From Bacteroidota bacterium (lineage in GTDB: Bacteria; Bacteroidota; Bacteroidia; Cytophagales; Cyclobacteriaceae), in contig JAEZGH010000039.1 of the NCBI GenBank assembly GCA_023417065.1, positions 1-64,000 of the forward strand: 64,000 nucleotides of DNA. The letters run 5' to 3'. The notes under the pieces are model-generated. The model was not told the DNA's origin, ran no database searches, and saw only the letters and a list, made by a program, of their open reading frames with translations. Position numbers and translations under genes: made by a program. Below are positions 17,645 to 26,589 of this stretch, piece after piece; the first letter of the stretch is position 1; each line of letters opens with the position of its first letter.

Positions 17645-19273
17645 TCAGCACTTATCTTTACCGTTAGATGGAGTGTTTCGTTGTATTGGGTAGAGCACGT
17701 TCATTAGTGAAGATGTAGTCTTTCGTTTTGTGTTCTTATCCAGGTTGAAATTTATTGGCAATACGAGCTTTTGTCGAACAGCGACACCTTTCTGCATGCC
17801 AGGATTCCACTTCGGTGATAGGTTCATTACACGAACTGCTTCGGCGTCTATGCTTGCATGAACGCCTTTCTTCACCGAAACATTTGAAATGGAACCGTCA
17901 GGTTCGACAATAAACTCTATAAAGACTTTACCCTCGATACCAGCGCTTCGGGCTTCGCCGGGGTAATTAATCTCATTTGCCAGGAAATTAAAAAGGCCGG
18001 TCATTCCATCCGGGAAGGAAGCTGAGTTCTCCACTACCGTGAAGACGTTATCCTGATTCGATAAATCGGCCAGTGCTCCTGTCGACTTATTATATTCCAA
18101 AATAACAAACGTCTTTCTATTGGTGGCCGTCGTCTCAACATTCTGTTGCAGGATAACGCCCGCTTCAGCTTGTCCGGCGATTGTTTCCTCGCCTTCCTTA
18201 AACATTTCGAATGCTACAGGTAATCCGAACTTGGTCTCGAGTTCTTTAAGTTTTTCATCGTGTGCGCCTGACATTTCAAGCAGGATAAACTTCTTTTCAG
18301 GATTTGCGGCCGAAAGCTGATCGAAACGTTCCTGAACATTGGCTGGTACATCCAACGCCATTTGTGTATCCTGGGCGATGCCCGACATTTCGGAGACTAC
18401 TTCATCGTTGCATGCTACTCCAACGAAGAAAACAGGTAGTGCTGTAGCCATGGCAATTATCTTCCAGGGCCTGGTTCTGAATTTTATCTTTCTCATCATT
18501 TGAATCCGTTTAAGCGTGAGTGAGTTTGAAAAGTGGTTGGCGATTCTTAAGTCGGCCGACATAAGCGCAACCCGTGCCAGAAGGTTGCAATATTCATCCA
18601 CCGAATGGCTATCCACAGCTCGCGAATCTGCTTCAAACTCATGCAGCTGAATGAAAATATTTTTGTACAGGTGCACTATGGGATTACACCAGAAGAATAT
18701 CTGTAGTATGCTCACCAGCATTATGTCCAGGGAGTGGTATTGTTTCGCGTGAATGCTCTCGTGCGCGATGATCTGACGCTTCTCGCCGGGAGTTAATGCG
18801 TCCGCGTTTCCGATAAAAATGAAATTGAAGAATGAGAAGGAAGGGTAGTTGTGATCCGCTTCTGCGATCATCAGGCTGTCTTTCTTGATGGAGGGAAAGC
18901 TCCTGACCATGCTGAGTATCTTAAACACCTGCCACAGGAACGATAACAGGAAGGTGAGAAGTCCTGCGCTGTAGAGCATCCCCATAATGCCTTGTCCGGA
19001 GAAAGTGGGGCCCGCGACAGTCTCTGTTGCAGGCTCGCTGCCAACTATTTCAAGCTCGGGTAGCCATATCGTCGGGACAATAGTCTGCAATTCAGCCACC
19101 GTTTGATTCTGAAAATGAAACAGCGGAGATATCAATGAGGCTCCTATTCCTATAAGTAGAATCTGCCGCTTTAAACGAAAGTCTGTCTCATTCCTGAGGA
19201 ATACGAAGTACAACACCGCCAGAAGGGAAAGTCCTACGTTGGCCTCGATGAAGTAATTGACATAAGTACTCAT
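17645..19273 (-). CDS. BlaR1/MecR1-like M56 metallopeptidase with TonB-like C terminus
   Basis: About 542 residues. Four hydrophobic segments lie near 5-27, 39-55, 97-122 and 182-205, with the M56 zinc motif HESIH at about 171-175 and a downstream HEFEAD. After another hydrophobic part (about 278-295) comes a periplasmic region. The last about 90 residues (YPGEARSAGIEGKVFIEFIVEPDGSISNVSV) are a TonB C-terminal-like domain rather than the penicillin-binding sensor of BlaR1. In this family the peptidase inactivates the BlaI repressor after a signal. The ATG shares a base with the blaI stop (TGATG). What it senses is unknown. Confidence 0.9.
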   Translation of the reverse strand: MSTYVNYFIEANVGLSLLAVLYFVFLRNETDFRLKRQILLIGIGASLISPLFHFQNQTVAELQTIVPTIWLPELEIVGSEPATETVAGPTFSGQGIMGMLYSAGLLTFLLSFLWQVFKILSMVRSFPSIKKDSLMIAEADHNYPSFSFFNFIFIGNADALTPGEKRQIIAHESIHAKQYHSLDIMLVSILQIFFWCNPIVHLYKNIFIQLHEFEADSRAVDSHSVDEYCNLLARVALMSADLRIANHFSNSLTLKRIQMMRKIKFRTRPWKIIAMATALPVFFVGVACNDEVVSEMSGIAQDTQMALDVPANVQERFDQLSAANPEKKFILLEMSGAHDEKLKELETKFGLPVAFEMFKEGEETIAGQAEAGVILQQNVETTATNRKTFVILEYNKSTGALADLSNQDNVFTVVENSASFPDGMTGLFNFLANEINYPGEARSAGIEGKVFIEFIVEPDGSISNVSVKKGVHASIDAEAVRVMNLSPKWNPGMQKGVAVRQKLVLPINFNLDKNTKRKTTSSLMNVLYPIQRNTPSNGKDKC

Positions 19274-19632
19274 CACTTCTGTTTTTTGAGTTCTTCAAGT
19301 AACTTTTCCATTTCGTGGATGTCCAGTTTATTCTCCTTTGCGAAGAACGAGACCAGGTTTTGAAACGACCCGTTGAAGTAGCCTTTAAGCAGGTTGTTCA
19401 GGTAGAACTTTGTGTACTTCTCCTTTGCAATCACAGGGAAGTACTCATGCGTTTTGCCGTAAGCTTTGTGGTCAACGAATCCTTTTGATTCAAGTATCCT
19501 TACAATGGTAGAGACCGTATTGTAGGCAGGCTTCGGGTCGGGCATCAGCTCAATGATGTCTTTGACAAATCCCTTCTCGATTTTCCATAGAATTTGCATC
19601 ACCTGGTCTTCGGCTTTCGTAAGTTCTTTCAT
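19273..19632 (-). CDS. BlaI/MecI-family repressor
   Basis: 119 residues from the ATG at 19632; an in-frame GTG at 19638 adds two. The winged-helix region (LTKAEDQVMQILWKIEKGFVKDIIELM, YNTVSTIVRILESKGFVDHKAYGKTHEYFPVI) is typical, including the N-T-V-x-T-x-x-R-L/I recognition helix. The C-terminal helices give dimerisation. It forms an operon with the M56 peptidase gene. A perfect 16-bp palindrome just upstream is the likely autoregulatory operator. Confidence 0.93.
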   Translation of the reverse strand: MKELTKAEDQVMQILWKIEKGFVKDIIELMPDPKPAYNTVSTIVRILESKGFVDHKAYGKTHEYFPVIAKEKYTKFYLNNLLKGYFNGSFQNLVSFFAKENKLDIHEMEKLLEELKKQK

Positions 19633-19655
19633 TATCACTATGTATTTAGGTATGA

Positions 19656-19671
19656 AACTAAAGCATTAGTT
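19656..19671. promoter_or_regulatory. Candidate BlaI operator
   Basis: AACTAA-AGCA-TTAGTT is a perfect inverted repeat with 6-bp arms, 24 bases upstream of the blaI ATG. BlaI/MecI repressors bind short dyads near their own promoter, so autoregulation is the simple reading. Confidence 0.5.
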
Positions 19672-19715
19672 AATAAGATGCAAGAACCTGCCGTATTATT
19701 TTTCTGGAAAGGATC

Positions 19716-20381
19716 TCAGAAGGAGGAAGTGAAGCAGTATGCGAGGATATTCGCCCCCATTCGAAGTGCCTGGAGCCTTTTTTCCGCCGGGTCGTTATGG
19801 ATTTTTGGATCCTCCCAGCCATTACCGAGGTCGGATTCATAGGAATAGTACACCACGAGCCGACCATTATAGATCAGGCCAAAGCCTTGCGCAGGCTTGC
19901 CGTCGTGCTCGTGAATCTTGGGTAAACCCTGCGGAAAGCTGAATTTCTGGCGGTAGATAGGATGGTCAAAGGGCAGTTCAACAAGCTCAAGTTCCGGAAA
20001 TACCTTCTTGAGTTCGAGGCGGATAAACTTGTCGAGACCATAGTTGTCGTCGATGTGCAGAAATCCCCCTCCGGCCAGGTATTTCCGAAGGTTTGACGCT
20101 TCATCCGGGGAAAACACTACATTCCCGTGACCGGTCATATAGATGTATGGATAAAGGAAAAGGTCGCGGCTCCCAACTTCGACAATGTCTTCCTCGGGAG
20201 CGAGGTTCATCCCCAATTCCCGGTTGCAGAACTCGATAAGATTCGGAAGCGCCGTTTTATTGGCATACCAGTCGCCACCGCCGTTGTATTTGAGCTTCGC
20301 GATCTTCACGGTCATCTGGCCGTAGGATGCTGCAAAGATGCCCACAAAAAGAACCACTAAAGCACTGAACCTTGCACCCAT
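19716..20381 (-). CDS. DUF4159 exported protein
   Basis: 221 residues from the ATG at 20381 (a TTG at 20390 adds three). A Sec signal (FSALVVLFVGIFAASYGQ) precedes the DUF4159 domain: KLKYNGGGDWYANKTALPNLIEFC, YPYIYMTGHGNVVFSPDEASNLRKYLAGGGFLHIDDNYG and FPQGLPKIHEHDGKPAQGFGLIYNGRLVVYYSYESDLGNGWED. The fold is probably glutamine-amidotransferase-like (inference from the family). Such genes often sit beside MoxR/CoxE-like clusters, but none is here. Function unknown. Confidence 0.85.
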   Translation of the reverse strand: MGARFSALVVLFVGIFAASYGQMTVKIAKLKYNGGGDWYANKTALPNLIEFCNRELGMNLAPEEDIVEVGSRDLFLYPYIYMTGHGNVVFSPDEASNLRKYLAGGGFLHIDDNYGLDKFIRLELKKVFPELELVELPFDHPIYRQKFSFPQGLPKIHEHDGKPAQGFGLIYNGRLVVYYSYESDLGNGWEDPKIHNDPAEKRLQALRMGANILAYCFTSSF

Positions 20382-20482
20382 AGATACCAAACAGTTTTAG
20401 AATGGACTTAAATCGTGGAAAATAATTGCTTTGTATGGTAAAAACCAAGCAGCCATCTGGCATCTTTTAACCATCACCATTT

Positions 20483-21355
20483 ATGGAAGCAAAAAAACTG
20501 TACCTGAAGGGTGCGTTCGCGATCGTTTTGAGCGCGTTTGTCGTCAGTTGCGACAGGGAGGAACGTGATCTGACACCCCGGGATTCACGGGATGTGGCTG
20601 AGGAAGCGGTGATCGACGCCTACTATCAGGATATGGACGATCTCGCTGCTGTAGCGATTACAGCTCCGGACGACGACGACTTTGCTGGTGGCCGCCGATC
20701 TGCAACGATCACAATCAACGACAGTCGCTTCAACTGTGCGGGTATTGTTGTGTCTATCGAACCCGCAGAGATCTCGAGCCTGGAACATCCGGTTGGCGTA
20801 ATAACAGTAGACTTCGGTCCCGGGTGCGCCGACCTTCAGGGGAACATCCGAAGTGGAAAACTATTTTTCTATTATGACGGACTTCGATTCCTTCCCGGGT
20901 CGACGTTGCAGACAACCACGGAGAATTATAAAATCAATGGTATTAAACTTGAAGGCACACGCACACTGACGAATATTTCAGGCAGTACGGAAGATGCTCC
21001 AAAGCTTAACGTGATATTGGTAGACGGGAAGGCAACGTTCCAGGATGGATCTGCGGCGCTGAGAGAGTCAGACATTACCTTTTCGTGGATACGCGAGGCT
21101 AATCCGCTGAACGACAAGCTTATCATCCACACGGCGAGCTCTGCATCGGGGACAACTCGTGGCGGGCGCTCGTACGAAGTGGCCTTATCCAAGCAACTCG
21201 AATACAAGCGCTTCTGTCCGATGGCCGTATCCGGCACGAAAACCTATACCATCGACCACGCTAAAGACATCACCATAGATTATGGTTCCGGAGAATGTGA
21301 TCGCACGTTCTCGGTAACCGTAGATGGTATCACGCGAACTATTGAGGTAGACTGA
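20483..21355 (+). CDS. Hypothetical lipoprotein
   Basis: 290 residues with a lipoprotein signal (FVVSCDRE, Cys near 23). A strongly acidic linker (about 25-70) leads to a beta-rich domain with repeated patterns such as VITVDFGPGCADLQGNIRSGKL and ITIDYGSGECDRTFSVTVDG, in which cysteines could pair. I do not recognise a named family, though similar lipoproteins occur in Cytophagales. A strong terminator follows, so it is probably transcribed alone. Confidence 0.75.
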   Translation: MEAKKLYLKGAFAIVLSAFVVSCDREERDLTPRDSRDVAEEAVIDAYYQDMDDLAAVAITAPDDDDFAGGRRSATITINDSRFNCAGIVVSIEPAEISSLEHPVGVITVDFGPGCADLQGNIRSGKLFFYYDGLRFLPGSTLQTTTENYKINGIKLEGTRTLTNISGSTEDAPKLNVILVDGKATFQDGSAALRESDITFSWIREANPLNDKLIIHTASSASGTTRGGRSYEVALSKQLEYKRFCPMAVSGTKTYTIDHAKDITIDYGSGECDRTFSVTVDGITRTIEVD

Positions 21356-21377
21356 TAAAATTATTTCTCCACTTCAG

Positions 21378-21404
21378 AACCCGGGTTAATCCCGGGTTTT
21401 TTTG
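21378..21404 (+). terminator. Rho-independent terminator
   Basis: AACCCGGG, loop TTAAT, CCCGGGTT and then a T-run form a perfect 8-bp stem. It ends the lipoprotein gene before thyA. Confidence 0.9.
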
Positions 21405-21494
21405 TTTCCTTTGATGTTGAGAATCTTCGCGACACTTCATTAATTGCGGAAATTCTGTTTCTTAAAACGGCACACTACAAAGCGATCAAAGGGC

Positions 21495-22289
21495 ATGAAG
21501 CAATATCTTGAGTTGATGGATGATATACTTCGGAACGGGACGAAGAAAAGCGACCGCACCGGAACAGGAACCCTTTCAGTGTTTGGCCGTCAGATGCGTT
21601 TCAACCTTCAGGATGGATTTCCGTTGGTTACTACCAAGAAACTACACTTGCGATCAATCATTTATGAGTTGCTGTGGTTCCTCAACGGTGACACGAATAT
21701 CAAATACCTCAACGATAATAAGGTGACGATATGGGACGAATGGGCTGACGAAAGCGGTGAGCTCGGTCCGGTTTATGGCCATCAATGGCGTAGCTGGCCT
21801 GCCCCCGATGGCCGCCACATCGACCAGATCACGCAGGTGTTGACGCAGCTTCGCGAAAAACCCGATTCGCGCAGGCATATCGTTACAGCATGGAATCCGG
21901 CGGAAGTCGACAAAATGGCCCTGCCTCCGTGCCATGCGCTGTTTCAGTTTTACGTTGCCGAAGGAAAGTTGTCGTGCCAGTTGTATCAAAGGAGCGCGGA
22001 TTTTTTCCTCGGGGTTCCCTTTAACATTGCCTCGTATGCGCTGATGACCCATATGTTTGCACAACAATGTGACCTTCAACCCGGTGAGTTTGTCTGGACC
22101 GGCGGCGATGTTCACCTGTATACCAACCACATAGAACAGGCTCAACTCCAGCTTTCAAGGACACCTTACGCGCTGCCGCGGCTAAACATCCGGAGAAAGC
22201 CTCAGACGTTGTTTGAATATCAGTTTGAGGATTTTGAAATACAGGATTACCAGTCCCACCCCACGATTAAGGCTCCTATTGCAGTTTAG
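21495..22289 (+). CDS. thyA: Thymidylate synthase ThyA
   Basis: ThyA methylates dUMP to dTMP with methylene-tetrahydrofolate. From the ATG at 21495 the protein has 264 residues, exactly the E. coli type length; the 17 residues of the longer frame have no family counterpart. The active-site cysteine is at 146 in LPPCHALFQF. Other motifs are RTGTGTLSVFG, RRHIVTAWNP, QRSADFFLGVPFNIASYA and GDVHLYTNHIEQ. No dihydrofolate reductase gene is next to it. Confidence 0.98.
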   Translation: MKQYLELMDDILRNGTKKSDRTGTGTLSVFGRQMRFNLQDGFPLVTTKKLHLRSIIYELLWFLNGDTNIKYLNDNKVTIWDEWADESGELGPVYGHQWRSWPAPDGRHIDQITQVLTQLREKPDSRRHIVTAWNPAEVDKMALPPCHALFQFYVAEGKLSCQLYQRSADFFLGVPFNIASYALMTHMFAQQCDLQPGEFVWTGGDVHLYTNHIEQAQLQLSRTPYALPRLNIRRKPQTLFEYQFEDFEIQDYQSHPTIKAPIAV

Positions 22290-22408
22290 ATCAGCCAATT
22301 TAATGAAGGCCGACGGATCCGAAAGATGAAAACGGAACGGCTAATGCGAAAATGGGGATTTTTTTGTAACAATGTTCCGGATTGCTCGACAGATAGCGTG
22401 AAATTGCC

Positions 22409-23086
22409 ATGCAGGAAAAAAGCAGTGTCTTTGATATGATCGGTCCGGTGATGATAGGTCCTTCCAGTTCTCACACCGCAGGAGTGGTTCGCATCGGCCG
22501 AACTGCCCGGAAAATTCTTGGCGATACTCCTGAGGAAGCAGAGATTATCTTTTATAACTCATTCGCACGGACATATGAGGGACACGGGAGTGACCTGGCA
22601 ATAATAGCAGGCCTTCTTGACATTAAGACTGACGACACCAGAATCAAGGAAGCATTTGCGTTGGCTGCGCAGGCAAATCTAAGCTATAAATTCAAATCTG
22701 TCGGCAACGCTTCTACGTTACACCCGAATACGGTGAGGTTGCTGATTCGCAAGGGAGAACGCCAGGTTGAAGTGGTGGGCGAGAGCAGAGGCGGCGGACT
22801 CATAAATATTGCTGAAGTCAATGGATTTAAAGCTGACTTCACAGCAAACCTTCATACGGTAATTATTACAGCTGAGGATGTTAAGGGCAGTATTGCCTTC
22901 ATTGCCGACGTCCTCGCGCACGACGACTGCAATATTGCAACCATGTCGGTTTCCCGAAAAGGAAAAAATGATCTGGCTTGCCTTGTAATTGAAATGGATT
23001 CCGGGGTTAAACCTGTAACATTAGAGTACCTCAGGAGTCTTAGTTGGGTTAAAACCATAACCTATATACCCGATATTGACCGATGA
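22409..23086 (+). CDS. sdaAB: L-serine dehydratase beta subunit
   Basis: 225 residues. The N-terminal domain carries MIGPVMIGPSSSHTAG and NSFARTYEGHGSDLAIIAGLL, as in the beta subunit of the iron-sulfur L-serine dehydratase that makes pyruvate and ammonia from serine. The C-terminal 75 residues form an ACT-like domain (VIITAEDVKGSIAFIADVLAHDDCNIATMSVSRKGKNDLACLVIEM). The alpha subunit, which holds the cluster ligands, is not adjacent or elsewhere in the window. The stop overlaps an ATG as ATGA. Confidence 0.93.
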   Translation: MQEKSSVFDMIGPVMIGPSSSHTAGVVRIGRTARKILGDTPEEAEIIFYNSFARTYEGHGSDLAIIAGLLDIKTDDTRIKEAFALAAQANLSYKFKSVGNASTLHPNTVRLLIRKGERQVEVVGESRGGGLINIAEVNGFKADFTANLHTVIITAEDVKGSIAFIADVLAHDDCNIATMSVSRKGKNDLACLVIEMDSGVKPVTLEYLRSLSWVKTITYIPDIDR

Positions 23087-23139
23087 GCGGCTTTCACAAT
23101 TTTGAAGTGTTTGTACTACCTAACAATATGTTCAGCAAC

Positions 23140-24606
23140 ATGAAAAGAATCCTTACCGCTATTGTATTCCTGGGCACCTTTTGCAGTGTAATGGGACAGG
23201 AGCCGCCCGAGAAAACTCCGGAGGAAGAAAAAGTCTGGACCCTGCGGGAATGCGTTACCTACGCATTGGCCAACAATATCCAGATCGCGCGGAGCGAAAA
23301 TAACCTTCGCAGCACCGAGGTCGATTTATCACAAGCGCGGATGTCGACGTTGCCAAACCTTAACGCCACACTTTCCTATGGATACAATTGGGGACGGTCT
23401 GTTGACCCGGTTACTTACCAGTATACCACTCAGGAACTCAATTCAATCAATCCATCGATCAGTTCAAACCTGACGCTCTTCAACGGATTCAGGATTCAAA
23501 ACACGATTAAACAAACATCACGTGCGCACCACGCCGCGGAGTATGATCTTCAAAAGACGAAAAACGATGTGATGTTGAACATAGCCATGTTATACATCAC
23601 CGTTATCTTCAACAAGGAACTTCTGCAGAATGCAGAGTTTCAGCTCAGGTCAAGTCAGGTGCAGCTCGACCGGATCAGGAAACAGGTCGAAGCAGGAGCG
23701 ATGGCCCGGTCAGAACAGCTCAACATGGAGGCCCAGGTTGCCACCAATGAGGTAAATCTGGTCAATCAGGAAAACGCAGTAGCTCTTTCGCTGCTCCAGC
23801 TAAAGCAGGCACTGCTTCTGCCGGCGTCTACGCCAATGGATGTTGAAATAATGGACCTCGATGTTGAAGATTTGATTCTTGAGGAAAGCCGTGATGAAAT
23901 CTTTGCGATTGCAACGGAGACGATGCCTGAGATCAAGGCTGCAAAACTTCAGGTTGAAAGTTCTGAATATGCGGTTAAAGCAGCACGGGGACAGTACTTC
24001 CCACGACTTACATTAGGCGGGTCAATTAACACTAACTACTCCAGTGCATCCGACCGCCCCCGTTTCGTGCCGGAAAGCGGAGATCCTGTTGCGGTTGTAC
24101 AACCGATTGGCTACGTGGAAGCCACTGGACAAACAGTTGTTACACAAACAATGCAGCAACCGGGAAGGATGCGCGATAGCTGGAGTCAGAGTGAGCAGCT
24201 GAAGGATAACGTATTCCGTTCACTTGGTCTGACACTGATGATTCCACTGTTTAACAATTATCAAACGCGGGCTACTGTACAGCGTACAGAGATAGCAGCA
24301 GAGAACACAAAGCTGGCGGAGACCGAGGTGAAGATGACGCTACGGCAGAATGTTGAGAATGCATATAACGAGGCCGTTGCTTCGTCGAAAACGTATCTTG
24401 CTGCACAGCGCACCGTGGCTGCGCGCGAGGAAGCATTCCGCATGATGGAAAGCCGCTATAATTCCGGTGCAGCAAACTCTTTCGAATATCAGGTTTCGCA
24501 GAATGATTTGTATCAGGCGCAGACCGACTTCACGCGTGCGAAGTTCAATTTTATTTTCCGGAAAAAAGTACTGGACTTTTACTTAGGCAAACCTCTCGAT
24601 TATTAA
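23140..24606 (+). CDS. TolC-family outer-membrane efflux protein
   Basis: About 488 residues from the ATG at 23140, which opens the signal peptide MKRILTAIVFLGTFCSVMGQ. An ATG at 23083 overlaps the sdaAB stop but would place 19 non-signal residues in front. Two TolC repeats are visible: LRECVTYALANNIQIARSE at the start and the long coiled helices ending in TYLAAQRTVAAREEAFRMMESRYNSGAANSFEYQVSQNDLYQAQ. It forms a trimeric exit duct. The adaptor gene follows after 13 bases, but no inner-membrane pump gene follows that. Confidence 0.93.
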   Translation: MKRILTAIVFLGTFCSVMGQEPPEKTPEEEKVWTLRECVTYALANNIQIARSENNLRSTEVDLSQARMSTLPNLNATLSYGYNWGRSVDPVTYQYTTQELNSINPSISSNLTLFNGFRIQNTIKQTSRAHHAAEYDLQKTKNDVMLNIAMLYITVIFNKELLQNAEFQLRSSQVQLDRIRKQVEAGAMARSEQLNMEAQVATNEVNLVNQENAVALSLLQLKQALLLPASTPMDVEIMDLDVEDLILEESRDEIFAIATETMPEIKAAKLQVESSEYAVKAARGQYFPRLTLGGSINTNYSSASDRPRFVPESGDPVAVVQPIGYVEATGQTVVTQTMQQPGRMRDSWSQSEQLKDNVFRSLGLTLMIPLFNNYQTRATVQRTEIAAENTKLAETEVKMTLRQNVENAYNEAVASSKTYLAAQRTVAAREEAFRMMESRYNSGAANSFEYQVSQNDLYQAQTDFTRAKFNFIFRKKVLDFYLGKPLDY

Positions 24607-24619
24607 TCTTCATACTCTG

Positions 24620-25993
24620 ATGGCAAAGAAAACTAAAAAATCAAACAAACTCGTTTACTGGTTAATTGGGGCGGTCGTCTTCCTGATCCTCTTCATTATC
24701 GTAGGTCAATCCGCGGGGTGGATTGGCAAGCCGAAAGAGCTTGAAGTGGAACTTGCGCGTGCAACGAAAACGACAATCGTCGAGAAGGTAAGTGCTTCTG
24801 GTACTATCCAACCTGTGACTGAAGTGAAAATTGCTCCTGAAGTCTCCGGTGAGATCACTGAGCTTCGCGTTGAGGAGGGAGATTCGGTGAAAGTGGGGGA
24901 TGTTCTGGTACGCATTCGCCCCGACATCTTCCAGAGCCAGTTGCAGCGTGCCCAGGCCGGACTTGCCCAGCAGCGCGCAAATCTTGAGCAGACTATAGCC
25001 AGTCTTTCTCGTTCCAAGGCTCAGCTGATACGGGCCCAGGCTGAATACGAGCGCCAAAAGAAATTATGGGAAGAGAAAGTTATTTCTGAAGCAGACTGGC
25101 AGCTCGCAACCCAGAACTACGAGGTGGCCAAGAACGACGTTACTTTTGCTGAACAAAACGTTGAGGCTGCCCGTCATATTGTGAGCAGTACTGAGGCTTC
25201 GCTGAAAGAGGCACAGGAAAACTTCCGCCGTACAACGGTCGTTGCGCCAATGTCTGGCGTGGTTTCCAAACTCATTGTTAAACACGGTGAACGCGTCGTG
25301 GGAACTGCTACGATGGCCGGTACTGAAATGCTCCGAATTGCAGACCTTAGCAAAATGGAGGTTCGCGTCAACGTGAATGAAAATGATATCGTACGCGTTC
25401 ATCAGGGCGATACTGCCATCATTGATGTTGACTCTTATTCCAATCAAAACAGGGAGTTCAAAGGTATCGTTACGCTGATAGCCAACACCGCTAAGGAGAA
25501 AGTTTCTGCTGATGCAATTACGGAGTTTGAGGTTCGTATCCTGATCCTCAGCTCGTCTTATCAGGATCTGGTGAAGGAAGGCAATCGTTTTCCTTTCCGT
25601 CCGGGTATGACGGCCAGCGTGGAAATCCTGACCACTCGTAAAGAAAATGTTCTTTCCGTTCCGCTTGCTGCTGTGACTACCCGCAATCCGAATGAACAAA
25701 ATAGTGACGATAAGAAGGATTCAGGAAATGAACGTGTCCAAACTTCGAATCAACCTCAGGCCAAGAAAGAAGACAAGACCGTCGTTTTCATCAACGACAA
25801 TGGCACGGCCAGGATGGTAGAAGTGAAAACAGGTATCAGCGACTATGAAAATATTGAAATCCTGTCTGGTGTAGCCGATACGGTCGAAGTGATCAAGGGG
25901 CCGTTTCTGGCAGTATCCAAACGTTTGAAGGACGGTGATAAGATCAGACCCGCCGGCACCAAGGATGGAAAAAAATCCGGTGAGACGAAGTAA
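24620..25993 (+). CDS. HlyD/RND-type periplasmic adaptor (membrane-fusion protein)
   Basis: 457 residues. One N-terminal membrane helix (about 10-31) follows a basic start. Order of parts: beta-barrel/lipoyl half (SASGTIQPVTEVKIAPEVSGEITELRVEEGDSVKVGDVLVRI), a long coiled-coil hairpin (about 95-190), the second lipoyl half (RRTTVVAPMSGVVSKLIVKHGERVVG), a barrel and a membrane-proximal domain. A polar insertion with Lys, Asp and Gln lies near 350-385. This is MacA/HlyD-like and should pair with the preceding TolC. A terminator follows at once, so the ATPase or pump partner must be encoded elsewhere. Confidence 0.93.
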   Translation: MAKKTKKSNKLVYWLIGAVVFLILFIIVGQSAGWIGKPKELEVELARATKTTIVEKVSASGTIQPVTEVKIAPEVSGEITELRVEEGDSVKVGDVLVRIRPDIFQSQLQRAQAGLAQQRANLEQTIASLSRSKAQLIRAQAEYERQKKLWEEKVISEADWQLATQNYEVAKNDVTFAEQNVEAARHIVSSTEASLKEAQENFRRTTVVAPMSGVVSKLIVKHGERVVGTATMAGTEMLRIADLSKMEVRVNVNENDIVRVHQGDTAIIDVDSYSNQNREFKGIVTLIANTAKEKVSADAITEFEVRILILSSSYQDLVKEGNRFPFRPGMTASVEILTTRKENVLSVPLAAVTTRNPNEQNSDDKKDSGNERVQTSNQPQAKKEDKTVVFINDNGTARMVEVKTGISDYENIEILSGVADTVEVIKGPFLAVSKRLKDGDKIRPAGTKDGKKSGETK

Positions 25994-25998
25994 ATGAG

Positions 25999-26026
25999 AA
26001 AAGCCCCGACAGTTCGGGGCTTTTTT
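25999..26026 (+). terminator. Rho-independent terminator after the adaptor gene
   Basis: AAAAGCCCCGA, loop CAGT, TCGGGGCTTTTTT: a perfect 11-bp stem followed by T residues. Confidence 0.92.
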
Positions 26027-26052
26027 CATTAATATTGCCAAAAAAAATTCAA

Positions 26053-26589
26053 ATGGTTCAGCATCCGTGGCATGAGGTATCAACGGGGGAAAACCCTCCG
26101 TATAACGTAAACGCAATCATTGAAATCCCAAGAGGTTCGCGCGCAAAATATGAAATTGATAAGGCAAGCGGGTTGATCAAACTTGATCGCGTTATCTATG
26201 CGTCCATGTACTACCCGCTCAATTACGGGTTCATACCGCAAACATTGGGTGATGATCACGATCCCCTCGATATAGTCGTTCTTACCCAGGTCACTGTTGT
26301 CCCACGTTGCCTCATCAGCGCAAAAGTTATCGGCGTAATGCAAATGATCGATCATGGTGAAGCCGATGACAAAATTATAGCAGTTGCACAAACTGATCAG
26401 AGTGTGAGCCACATCAGCGACGTTGCGGACTTACCTCAGCACCTTGTGGAAGAACTAAGGCACTTCTTTGAAAACTATAAGACTCTTGAGAAGAAGAAAG
26501 TTGTCGTGGATGAGTTTAAGCCAAGAGAAGAAGCATACAGAATCATTGACAAGGGTATACGTCTCTATAACGAAATGTTTCCGCGCTGA
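26053..26589 (+). CDS. ppa: Inorganic pyrophosphatase (family I)
   Basis: Hydrolyses pyrophosphate in the cytoplasm and so pulls biosynthetic reactions forward. It has about 178 residues from the ATG at 26053; a TTG at 26035 would start inside the terminator region. Family I motifs are EIPRGSRAKYEIDK, YPLNYGFIPQT and the metal-binding DDHDPLDIVVL. The stop and the next start share a base (TGATG). Confidence 0.96.
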   Translation: MVQHPWHEVSTGENPPYNVNAIIEIPRGSRAKYEIDKASGLIKLDRVIYASMYYPLNYGFIPQTLGDDHDPLDIVVLTQVTVVPRCLISAKVIGVMQMIDHGEADDKIIAVAQTDQSVSHISDVADLPQHLVEELRHFFENYKTLEKKKVVVDEFKPREEAYRIIDKGIRLYNEMFPR

